From an uncultured Lachnospiraceae bacterium (GTDB lineage Bacteria > Bacillota > Clostridia > Lachnospirales > Lachnospiraceae): a stretch of DNA of 64,000 bases. The translations under genes were made by a program, and so were the position numbers. How positions within the stretch are numbered: position 1 is the first letter of the stretch; every line of letters starts with the position of its first letter. Of the stretch, positions 21,201-29,508 are shown in pieces. The DNA is taken from positions 1 through 64,000 of the forward strand of contig CALWLS010000007.1 in assembly GCA_944381575.1 (NCBI GenBank). The letters run 5' to 3'. The notes under the pieces were generated by a model. The model was not told the DNA's origin, searched no databases, and worked only from the letters and a program-made list of their open reading frames with translations.

Positions 21201-24078
21201 TTGTCCGCTTTTTACCTTGATGCTGTATTTTCCGTTATCCGAGCTCTCTATTGTAAACGGTTTTCTTGTATCTTCCCTTATATTTCCATCTTCATCTTTC
21301 TGATAAACATAGAAACCGTATTTATTGATTTCTTCAGTTCCCACATTATAGACACCGTCAGATATCTCACTTCTTTTTTCTTTGATATCTACAGCTGCAG
21401 AAAGAATAATGCTTAAATCCCCGTTCTCTGTAAGCTCACCGCTTATCTCTGCGGCATGATCCCAGAATACTGGCAGGATAGTGCTTACTATGTCTGTATA
21501 TGTAATTTTACATCCTCCTGAAACGACAAATTCCCCAGTTGTCCCAGCTTCAGGATTTTTATTATTGATACCTATATATCCTATTTCACGACCATCTGAT
21601 TGAATGCCACTGAGTTTATACGTTCCTGCCTTATCAACATTAGTCATAAAGCCCCTGAAACTATCCGATATATGTATAGTTTTCCCAGGACCTTCATCAT
21701 TCTCTTCCATAATAGTTAAATCAATTCCGGAAGACTGGGTATTGCTAAATGAGCCTCTTATAAGATAGCTTTCATCTGTAGCAACTAAAGAATCATTATT
21801 ATTAGTATTTCCTGAATATATGAGAAGATTACTGTTTGGATCGACGGCTAAGTGTATCCCCTGAAGCGGATATTTACCATTTCTCTGTCCTCCGGAAATC
21901 TCAACTTTGCCTGAATTAACAGATAAGTTAATATTACCCGGCGCGTCTGTAGCATCACCTGAGCCGATTGCAACTTCATTGCCTCCATCAACAATTACAT
22001 TTCCATTTATGGAAACAGAGCCCATATCGCCGGACATGACACCTATACCAACACCATTTGAAGATATAGATAAATTTCCTCCTGTAAGCGACAATGTCGA
22101 TCCATTTGGAACTTTAATAGCCTCTATATTAGGAGCACTGTTAACTGACACTTCCCCAGTAGACTGAATTGTAAGAGAGTCAAGTTCAGAAATGTCTATG
22201 GCTGGATCATCATTATCTACTGCATTTATGCTTATATTTCCATCAGGCGCACTATCTCCATCAATTATCAATGTTACTTTGCCTAAATTTCCTGTAGCGT
22301 CAAATTTAATAGATAAAGGAGGTTCATTAAGGTCTGATATTCCCTCTGTTTCAATATAGAGCTTATATTTTTCAGCTCCCCTAAGTGTCAAAATTCCATT
22401 ATCATATGAATAGTATGTTCCATTTGAAATAGACCTTAGATAGTTTAATGCTATTTCAACGGTATCTCCTAACAGCTGATCATTCGCTCTTGTGCCTACC
22501 GACACCCTTGCCGAGGCGTTATTAAGCAGATACGTCTGTATGTCTGCTGAAGCTGGTCCAGCAAGCAGATTATCCGTATCTATAGGTAATCCGTCTTTAT
22601 CCTCAAGACTTAAGTTTTCAAGATTCGGCACAAGTATATACTGAGGGTATACCGCATGTTCGGTGCTGTACTCTCCCGTAGGATTGCCATCCTCATCAAG
22701 TATCTCAACTCCCGAAGTATCAAACGCATCTAATCCCTCTCCGGACAGTTCGTCAGGAGATATTATGATCCAGTCATCCTCATCAAGATCAACCCTGAGA
22801 GTTTTGGTCTCAGACTTTGATTTTTTAACTGAGGCAAATTTTTCTTTAAGTCCGTTTCCATTGTTACCAGATGCATCCGAGTTGGTTGCGATATCAACCT
22901 CCTCTGACTCATCGTCTACAGGAACAAGACTGAGCACCATCTTATTCGGAAGCTTGATATCCTTGACATCATCTCCGACCTCAACATGTCTCTCAATATA
23001 TTTGATAGTCTGAGGGTCTTCAGCCTCTTCGGTCTCTTCAGACTCCTCTACAGTTTCATCAGCGCTGAACAGTGAGAAAAGGCTTAAGAATCCGCCCTTT
23101 TCCTCTGTCTCGTCCTCTGTTCCTGCTTCAGCCGTATCGGTATTTTCCGTATAGGAAATAAGCTCCTCGCCCGGGAAGGTGATGGACTCTAATATATAGC
23201 TCTGGAGCTCGTCTTCCGGCTCATCCTCCGGTTCCTCTTCGATCTCCACCTCAGGCTTTTTCTCAGTCTCAGGCTGAGGATTTTCAGGAGTCGTTCCGCC
23301 GGTAGCGCTGTTGGTGCCTTCCGCAGCATTTTCCACACCGGAGGTCACGTCTGCCGGTTTATTTGGCGTGGCGTTATTATTGCCGGCGTCATTTTCAGGC
23401 GTACTGTTGCCGCCTTCCGTATGTCCGCTGTCACCTGCAGGCTTTTCTGCAGGATTTTCAGGAGTCGTTCCGCCGGTAGCGCTGTTGGTGCCTTCCGCAG
23501 CATTCTCCCCGCCAGAGGTCATATCTTCCGGTTTATTTGGTTTGGTATTATTATTGCCGGTATTATTTTCATTATTACCCGCACCAGCGCCGGCTCCGGT
23601 ACTGTCTTCATCATCCGGCTCTGTACTGCCATTAGCAGGCTGTCCGTTACCTGATGAACCTGAACCAGATCCCGTGCCGTCATTCCCGCCGTTATTATTG
23701 TCGGTATTGTTAGTACCGCCGTTCTCTGCTCCATCCGGCTTTTTGCCGTCTTCGGATCCTTCTTCACCGCCTGTTTCACCGGTTCCATTGACGGGAGCAT
23801 TATTTTCTGAATCAAAAATAGACGCGTCACCGTCTTCCTCACCGGAAGTTCCCGCGTCTTTACCACTACTGTTTGTTGATCCTTGATCCCCGCTCTCGCT
23901 GCTGTCAGGCTCTGTTAAATCCTTATCTGCCCCCCCCCGAAGTAATTTCAGAGGTTGGAGCGGACTGATCATCCGAGCCCAGATCGATCGAGCTTCCAAG
24001 TGAAGATATGCCCGTTGAGCTCATCACCATTGAAGCTGCCAATACTGCTGCCAGGTATCTCTTGAGATTTTTCTTCAT
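9219..24078 (-). CDS. Giant secreted Ig-like repeat protein, frameshifted at a G9 tract
   Basis: Predicted exported, wall-attached protein of about 4,950 residues. Translation from ATG 24078 gives a signal peptide (MKKNLKRYLAAVLAASMVMS), but the frame stops at 23923-23921, just after nine G (23938-23930). Eight G would join it to the open frame running to 9219. After an acidic Gly/Asn/Asp linker (to about residue 340) and a beta-rich region (about 500-830) come a YDG-like domain (about 1130-1230), many Ig-like repeats with DTTxPxI starts and AxDxAGNxS endings (about 1350-4250), an SbsA-type Ig domain (about 4255-4375), a Gly/Ser linker and Trp/Tyr/Gly-rich wall-binding repeats (about 4700 to the end). 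There is no LPxTG. Likely adhesin or matrix protein. The ribosome site before 24078 is weak. Confidence 0.85.
23277..23505. repeat. 54-bp direct repeat in the linker of the giant gene
   Basis: About 54 bp at 23277-23332 recurs almost perfectly at 23451-23505, 174 bp away, encoding ENAAEGTNSATGGTTPENP twice. The 174-bp spacing is a multiple of three, so recombination between the copies would shorten the linker in frame. Confidence 0.8.
23930..23938 (-). other. Nine-G homopolymer tract, candidate phase-variation switch
   Basis: Nine C on the plus strand (nine G in the coding strand) at codons 47-49 of the giant gene. Nine leads to TAA two codons later; eight (or eleven) restores the frame joining signal peptide to repeats. 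Classic layout for slipped-strand phase variation, although a sequencing error is possible. Confidence 0.75.
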
Positions 24079-24201
24079 TCGTCCGTACTAAAATAAACAT
24101 CAGTCCTGTCGGACCAATATTTATTCTACCCCCCTCCCAAAAATCCTATTGATAAGCCCAGGCGTTCCGCGCGCTTTCCACTTATCGTTTTTAATGCTTT
24201 A

Positions 24202-24230
24202 ATTTTATATAATTAACAGGTTTTATTCAA
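24202..24230 (-). promoter_or_regulatory. Promoter of the giant surface-protein gene
   Basis: TTGAAT (24230-24225), 17-bp spacer, TAAAAT (24207-24202), about 125 bp upstream of ATG 24078. The resulting leader can fold: GATAAG/CTTATC arms, and GTCCG (about 24111-24107) can pair with CGGAC next to the start codon. Confidence 0.55.
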
Positions 24231-24293
24231 GGTGTTCACAAAACGAATGTTCACAAATAATTTACAAAATTTGCATAGCTTTATGGTTGGTTT

Positions 24294-25613
24294 TTACAAG
24301 TCCCTGAGTAAAAAGGCCATGTAGGCGGGAAGCGTAAGTATCCTGTCCATTCTCCCCACATTATAGTCTCCGAGCTTTATCGCATTCTCCACATGATATT
24401 TTTCCGGGTGATTGAGTACGGTCTTAAGGCTTTTTGTATTTCCGGTGGTGGCTTTTACCTCGACCGGCGTGCATTTTCCTTTATACCTGATGACAAAATC
24501 CAGTTCAAGCCCGCTGTCCTTATGAAAATAATAGAGCTTTCTCCCCATTTTTGAGAATATATCAGCTATAAGATTTTCAAAAACTGCGCCCTTGTACCTC
24601 AGGATATTTCCATTCAGTATATCAAACTGCGTTCCATCCTCAAGCATGCTGACAAACAGCCCGCTGTCCTTCATATACACCTTAAAGATGTTTTTTTCGG
24701 CGTTGCCGTCCAGCGGCAGCTCTGTGATGGACAGATTGTAGCTTCTGCTGATTATCCCGGCATCCTCTATCCACTGAAGGCTGCCTTCATACCTTGAAGC
24801 TGAAGCTCCTTTTCTTACAACTGAGTACTGAAACTTTTTGTTTTCTTTGCTGAGCTGTTTCGGGATCGACTGAAAGCATTCTTTTATATTTGATTTGTCT
24901 TTCCCTTCAGCATATTTGACCATGTCGTCTTCATAAGACCTTACGATGTCGCGCTGTATCTTAAGTACCCCGTCCATCTGTTTAGTGTCAACAAAATGCT
25001 GCACCGCCTCAGGCATTCCCCCTACAACGGTATATTGCAGCAGCAGTTCTCTCATGCGCTTATGGAGAGCATCCGGTACCGGCGTTTCATTATTTAAATG
25101 CTTTTTAAGCGTATCCGTGACAGTTTCCGTTATGCCGTTTGCCCAGAGAAATTCCTCAAAATCCAGCGGATACATGTCCATAACTGTCTCTGACCCTACA
25201 GGGATGGATCTCGGCTGCTTACCATAGCCTTTCACGCCCAACAGGGATCCGGTCGCGATCACGTCAAACCGTCCGTCAACGTGAAAGAATTTAAGTGCCG
25301 TTCTGGCCTCCGGGCACTCCTGTATCTCATCAAATATAAGCACTGTCTCCCGCGGTTCAAAAACCGCTTTGCTGCCCAGCAGCGCCGTAAGCAGCATAAT
25401 GATATTGTCTATCTCAAGAGATCCTGCAAATACTGAGGCATAGTCAGGATTTTCAAAAAAGTTCAAATATACGATATGCTTGTAATTTTTCCTTGCAAAA
25501 TCCAGAACGGATGAGGTTTTCCCGCACTGCCTGCAGCCTTTTATGATCAGAGGCTTATGATTTGTCTGATCTTTCCAGTCAAGCAGCTGTTGTTCTATCT
25601 TTCTCTTCAGCAT
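24294..25613 (-). CDS. AAA ATPase with DUF4143 domain (copy 2)
   Basis: 439-residue paralogue of the gene at 7630. Walker A is GCRQCGKTS (about residues 26-34) and Walker B is VLIFDEIQ (about 89-96). The C-terminal half carries DUF4143 with LELDFVIRYKGK...TPVEVKA, a PD-(D/E)XK-like signature. Conserved family text such as ATGSLLGV and MYPLDFEEFLWA is present. The start follows GAGGAGG at 5 nt. It lies upstream of the giant gene on the same strand with no clear terminator between them, so some read-through is possible. Its promoter is overlapped by a separate ~33-bp repeat array. Cellular role unknown. Confidence 0.88.
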   Translation of the reverse strand: MLKRKIEQQLLDWKDQTNHKPLIIKGCRQCGKTSSVLDFARKNYKHIVYLNFFENPDYASVFAGSLEIDNIIMLLTALLGSKAVFEPRETVLIFDEIQECPEARTALKFFHVDGRFDVIATGSLLGVKGYGKQPRSIPVGSETVMDMYPLDFEEFLWANGITETVTDTLKKHLNNETPVPDALHKRMRELLLQYTVVGGMPEAVQHFVDTKQMDGVLKIQRDIVRSYEDDMVKYAEGKDKSNIKECFQSIPKQLSKENKKFQYSVVRKGASASRYEGSLQWIEDAGIISRSYNLSITELPLDGNAEKNIFKVYMKDSGLFVSMLEDGTQFDILNGNILRYKGAVFENLIADIFSKMGRKLYYFHKDSGLELDFVIRYKGKCTPVEVKATTGNTKSLKTVLNHPEKYHVENAIKLGDYNVGRMDRILTLPAYMAFLLRDL

Positions 25614-25634
25614 ATGATCCTCCTCATTTCCCTG

Positions 25635-25663
25635 AGTATATCTTATTTTTTCAACTTTTTCGA
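25635..25663 (-). promoter_or_regulatory. Promoter of DUF4143 ATPase copy 2, within the repeat array
   Basis: TCGAAA (25663-25658), 17-bp spacer, TATACT (25640-25635). The -35 hexamer is the proximal variant of the TTGAAA core found in the other repeat units. Confidence 0.55.
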
Positions 25664-25792
25664 GGGAGTTTTGAGCGGATTTGGCAACTTTTTCAAGCGA
25701 CTTTTTCTGAAAAATGCAACTTTTTCAAGCTACTTTTTAGTCTAAACCGTAACTTTTTCAAGGGAGTTTTTGGCGAGATCACTACTTTTTGA
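25651..25792 (-). repeat. ~33-bp direct repeat array upstream of DUF4143 ATPase copy 2
   Basis: Five units with core CTTTTTCAAG (plus-strand sense; minus sense CTTGAAAAAG) have aligned positions 25655, 25688, 25720, 25753 and 25785, spaced 33, 32, 33 and 32 bp. Each unit reads roughly CAACTTTTTCAAGNGANTTTT, and the distal one is degenerate. The sequence is unrelated to the array at 9 kb, but period, orientation and overlap with the promoter are the same. Likely regulatory; function unknown. Confidence 0.85.
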
Positions 25793-25799
25793 TAACATT

Positions 25800-26348
25800 A
25801 TCAAATGACTTTTCGAGCTTACGTGTCAATAATCATACCAGTCAATAAAAGTAGGCACAAAAAATTGTAGCAACAATGAGCCACATTTTTACTGAGTATG
25901 TTTTTGTGTACTATTAAAAAAGAACATGAAAGATCTTTCAACTTTTCATGTCCTTCGTTTATCCCCATTTAAAAATTAACTACAAAAGTTATTTGCGATT
26001 AACCGGCTTTCACCTTTTTATCGTGTACTCAAAATTTTATCTGAATATTTTTGCTGTATCACACATCTATAATTCAAACATTCATTTTTTTAGTGGTAAT
26101 CAAACGCAATTCATACGGATAAGATTATAAATTTTCAAAGCCTATCCGTATAAAATGCATTTTTCAGTCAGATAAATTTCAATAAAGTCCCAAAACTGGT
26201 GACTCAATTCATTTTGATCATATTTTCCTGAAAATGTATACCAATGTATACCCCGGAAACACTATGAGTGACGACCCGCTTTAGTCATATTTTCCAGAAA
26301 TGTGTATTTCAAAAGCCTCACTAATGATACATTTCGTGTTAATCATTT
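25800..26348. other. AT-rich intergenic region with inverted repeats, no gene seen
   Basis: About 550 bp without a credible coding frame. It contains a minus-strand terminator-like hairpin at about 25919-25952 (ACATGAAA/TTTCATGT then TCTTTTTT) and an inverted repeat ATACGGATA ... TATCCGTAT at about 26114-26152 that shares TACGGA with the repeat arrays at 0.1 and 31.5 kb. A terminator this far (about 400 bp) beyond the EFR1 gene could belong to a small RNA, but I cannot support one. Confidence 0.4.
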
Positions 26349-27176
26349 TCATTCCTGACATGTATACCTCGGGAGCCCCACGGAGTGCCTGCCGTATTCT
26401 ATCGCCTCCGTCGGGCAATAGCTTATACAGGCCATGCAGTGGGTGCAGTTTTCTCCCCACAGCGGCCTGTTATTTTTAAGCCTGATATTTTTAAGAGGAC
26501 AGACATTTACGCATTTTCCGCAGGAAATGCATTTATCCGTAGTCTTAAATTTCCCGGCGTGTACAAAGGCCGGATAAAATATATCGTTCACCGGACCGCT
26601 CAGGAAACGGTCCAGTGGATTTATTTTCCTTTCTTCAAATGGCTTTCTCAAGCTTATTGCCCGGGCTGCGCCTTCAAGGACCGGTTCAGCTGCTTTTATG
26701 ATCTCAAGCGCCCCGTTTCTGTCAGGCGTCTTAAACATGGCGATGTAGTTTTCAGGCATCACGACCTCAAGACAGCCCATGTATCTCATGGATTTTTCCC
26801 TGCAGAGCCTGGCCGCGTACTGTCCGGCGTTTCCGATCCCATCCCCGCAGGTCATAACAAAATATATATCCCTGCTGCCCTTTAGCTCGGTATTTTTAAG
26901 CCAGTCCTCAAGTATGCGCGGTATCCGCCAGGCGTACGTCGGCGTCACCACCACCCAGGGGCTGTCGGAGTACATGGGCGTATGATCCTTATCCCTGATG
27001 CGGTTAAAAAGGTCCGTCATCATTTGGTCTGTCACCATTTTATTAACCACCACTTGACTCGTCGTCATTCCATCCGCCGCCGTTTCGCCGCGGCCGTCAT
27101 TTAGTTTTTGAAGGCACTTCGAGATGTACCCGGCCGCAAATCTGCTGTTGCCGGTCCCTGTATAGTATATGATCAT
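26349..27176 (-). CDS. EFR1-family flavodoxin/ferredoxin protein
   Basis: 275-residue cytoplasmic redox protein. The N-terminus (IIYYTGTGNSRFAA) is the FMN-binding loop of a flavodoxin-like domain (about residues 1-160). The C-terminus (about 215-262) carries two 4Fe-4S motifs, CISCGKCVNVCPLKN and CTHCMACISYCPTEA. This is the EFR1 arrangement, common in gut Clostridia, thought to move electrons between ferredoxin and flavin partners; partner unknown. Its start lies 7 bp after the stop of the alcohol dehydrogenase, so the two are very likely co-transcribed. The inner loop near residues 30-60 is unusually long and Met/Thr-rich. Confidence 0.87.
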   Translation of the reverse strand: MIIYYTGTGNSRFAAGYISKCLQKLNDGRGETAADGMTTSQVVVNKMVTDQMMTDLFNRIRDKDHTPMYSDSPWVVVTPTYAWRIPRILEDWLKNTELKGSRDIYFVMTCGDGIGNAGQYAARLCREKSMRYMGCLEVVMPENYIAMFKTPDRNGALEIIKAAEPVLEGAARAISLRKPFEERKINPLDRFLSGPVNDIFYPAFVHAGKFKTTDKCISCGKCVNVCPLKNIRLKNNRPLWGENCTHCMACISYCPTEAIEYGRHSVGLPRYTCQE

Positions 27177-27183
27177 TTATACC

Positions 27184-28290
27184 TTAAACAGCTTCCTTTT
27201 CCATATCCATGGCTTCGCCGGCCCTCGAGGTCTCTCTTATCACTTCGATGAACCTTTCCTTGGACATCTTATATGGAACCTTTTCCCATTCAAGCACCGT
27301 CTCTGCCTTATCGGCTATGGCTTTAAGGTCCTCATCCCTGATATCCATTTCCGCTAAGGTCACAGGAAGTCCGATGCTCTTATTGAACCTAATTATCCTG
27401 TCTCTTTCCTCGATCTGTCCGTCATAGGTAAGCAGCACGAGCACGCCGAAGGAAACTATCTCACCGTGGAGATGCCTGCGGGCCGCATCTATGACGGTGC
27501 TGCCGTTGTAAAAGGCGTGAGCAAGGCTGGAGTTGTAGTAGTATTCTCCGTACTTATTGGTCATGTTGGATACGATGCCGGTGGAAATGATGATATCGAG
27601 CACCACCTCCTGAAGCTCCGCTCCTGCCTCGCCCCTTTCGCACTGCCTTAAGGCCTCTGCTCCACAATCGATAAGAGGCTCGGTGCAGGACCTGCTTAAC
27701 GCGGCTCCCATAAGCGGCGTATGCGTAAGCTTCTCACCCCTTGAGGCGAGCAGCACCTCGTATTCCTTTGAAAGCGCATCGCCTATGCCGGCCCAGAACA
27801 TATCCCTCGGCGAATCAGCGATCACCTTTGTATTTATAAATGAATGTACCGGACAGCGTTCCGGATAGAAGTACCCCTCAAGAGAACCATCGTCCTTATA
27901 TATGACCGCTATGGCCGTGACTGCGGCGCAGTTGGACGCAAGGGTAGGGAATGTAAATAACGGCTTTTTAGCGTTATCCGAAACCACCTTGCAGGTATCC
28001 ACGGCCCGTCCTCCGCCTACTGCAAATACCATATCCGCAGACTGTACCTCAGGGCTTTCCTCAAGCCTTTTAGCGTTTGAGTATGTGGCGTCGCCGCCGT
28101 ACCAGAGCGTTCCCGTTATCTCGATGCCGGAGGCCGAAGCGCATTTTCTTATCTCAGGCTCCGCCTTACTGAGAGCTGTCTTTCCTCCTATTATTACTGC
28201 CTTTCTGCCGTATGCGCCCGTGATGTCTCCTATGCGTTCATAGCAGTCAGGTCCTGTTGAATATGCTCCTAAAAATGTATCGTAACTCAT
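27184..28290 (-). CDS. Iron-containing alcohol dehydrogenase / glycerol dehydrogenase-like
   Basis: About 368-residue oxidoreductase of the group III (Fe- or Zn-dependent) family. Seen: VFAVGGGRAVDTCKVV nucleotide-binding segment, TLASNCAAVTAIAVIY, and downstream metal-ligand His residues (SLAHAFYNG, RHLHGEIVSFG). Close relatives reduce or oxidise glycerol, butanol or other small alcohols with NAD(P)H; the substrate is not clear. I chose ATG 28290 because TAAGGAG lies 7 nt before it; the longest frame starts at 28344. Probably the first gene of a two-gene operon with the EFR1 protein. Confidence 0.86.
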   Translation of the reverse strand: MSYDTFLGAYSTGPDCYERIGDITGAYGRKAVIIGGKTALSKAEPEIRKCASASGIEITGTLWYGGDATYSNAKRLEESPEVQSADMVFAVGGGRAVDTCKVVSDNAKKPLFTFPTLASNCAAVTAIAVIYKDDGSLEGYFYPERCPVHSFINTKVIADSPRDMFWAGIGDALSKEYEVLLASRGEKLTHTPLMGAALSRSCTEPLIDCGAEALRQCERGEAGAELQEVVLDIIISTGIVSNMTNKYGEYYYNSSLAHAFYNGSTVIDAARRHLHGEIVSFGVLVLLTYDGQIEERDRIIRFNKSIGLPVTLAEMDIRDEDLKAIADKAETVLEWEKVPYKMSKERFIEVIRETSRAGEAMDMEKEAV

Positions 28291-28528
28291 GTCCATGCTC
28301 CTTATGTGTCTATACTGCTTATATAAGCTGCGGCCTCTCCCCATGAGGCATTTTCAGCTTATTTATTTTTCGAATCGGATTGTATATCCATCAGTTTGAG
28401 ATATCAACAAAACCGCCGTAAATAGGAGCCGAACCATGCTTTATGATCATTTTTATAACTTTAGGTTATGGCATTTCAAATCCGTTTCTAATTTTCCTAA
28501 AATAATGTGACTCTCTGATCCCACACCG

Positions 28529-29428
28529 TCAGAAAAATTTCTTCTTTTTAAAATATATTATCTCAAGAACAATAATAAGAAGCGCTATCAGTATGACCAG
28601 AGGATATCCGTATCTCCAGCCAAGTTCAGGCATATTTTTAAAATTCATGCCGTACCAGCCTGTAAGCAGTGTAAGGGGCAGAAATATGGTGGTCACTATG
28701 GTGAGTACCATCATTACGCTGTTCTGAGCAGTGTCCAGCCTTGCCTGATAGAGTTCCCTGAGCTGTATGACATTTTCCTGCAACAGTCTCACATGATCCT
28801 GTAAAAGCCCTGTCCTGCGGCTGGCGTTCTGCCAGGCTGCTGCAGAGCCGGTATACTTCTCCTCATCCTCCGCCTGCATCTGCTCACATATGACCGTCAT
28901 CTGCTCATAATAAGCATTGAGTTCCGACAGTTTCTGCCTGTATCTCGTAAGCTGTACAAAAAAATCATCCGGAATGCCTGCTGCCAGCCTGTCTCCAAGA
29001 TCATTCAGCTCCTTTTCGAGGTGCACAAGGTAGAATACATCGTCCTCTATGAATGCATATATCATTTTGAGCAGTATTTCTCCCGGAGTTTTTGTGCCGT
29101 CAAATATTTCCTTATGCTTTATGACCCACTGCCTGAGCTTTCCTCCGTCTTCTATAAATATTGAGTTATCTATAGTCATATATATGCCAAAGGAAAGATG
29201 CGGCGTGCGCTCCATGCTTTTTTGCGGTATGCGCAGGGTACCCGTGATGCAGTCTTTAAACACCTCAAGCTTGCAGTATCTTATTGACCTTAAGCCGTGC
29301 TGCAGTTCTCCGGAATGCGGAAGAGCTTCCTCCATTTCCCTGAATGCATCAGTTTCTATGACCCTTACGGCTTCCGCAGTTTTATTTTCCATGTCATGCT
29401 TTGCATTATTTAAGTCAGCTTCCATCAT
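28529..29428 (-). CDS. CorA-family divalent cation transporter
   Basis: About 299-residue CorA-type Mg2+/Co2+ channel protein. A long acidic cytoplasmic N-terminal domain ends in a coiled helix (about residues 150-235). Two C-terminal membrane helices follow, with the signature YGMNFKNMPE loop between them and a basic KKKKFF tail. GMN is the selectivity filter of the family. Start 29428 (MMEADLN) follows GGAGGGGG; the longer frame to 29506 would run through the upstream terminator. Lies downstream of the purine permease but separated by that terminator. Confidence 0.9.
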   Translation of the reverse strand: MMEADLNNAKHDMENKTAEAVRVIETDAFREMEEALPHSGELQHGLRSIRYCKLEVFKDCITGTLRIPQKSMERTPHLSFGIYMTIDNSIFIEDGGKLRQWVIKHKEIFDGTKTPGEILLKMIYAFIEDDVFYLVHLEKELNDLGDRLAAGIPDDFFVQLTRYRQKLSELNAYYEQMTVICEQMQAEDEEKYTGSAAAWQNASRRTGLLQDHVRLLQENVIQLRELYQARLDTAQNSVMMVLTIVTTIFLPLTLLTGWYGMNFKNMPELGWRYGYPLVILIALLIIVLEIIYFKKKKFF

Positions 29429-29463
29429 GCATCCCCCTCCCTGAGACCTGTCTATTGATATCG

Positions 29464-29500
29464 TAAAAATAAAAGCTCCGCAGAAGGTCATTCCACGGAG
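29464..29500 (-). terminator. Terminator of the purine permease gene
   Basis: Minus-strand GCTCCG ... CGGAGC stem with a 15-nt loop, then TTTTATTTTT, 9 bp after the permease stop codon. Confidence 0.8.
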
Positions 29501-29508
29501 CGTCATTT

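Noticed and set aside
23930-23938. Programmed ribosomal frameshifting at the G9 tract
   Set aside because: No stimulatory hairpin or internal Shine-Dalgarno at the right spacing is obvious. Slippage of the DNA tract explains the layout more simply, though I cannot exclude transcriptional slippage.
7630-25613. Phage-defence island
   Set aside because: Two DUF4143 ATPases alone are not enough; no restriction, toxin or other known defence gene is nearby.
25562-25792. Plus-strand frame with an 11-residue repeat (FFK/LFQ pattern)
   Set aside because: It is the ~33-bp array read through; the period alternates 32 and 33 bp, so the frame slips between units, and it begins inside the ATPase gene on the other strand. 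No ribosome site.
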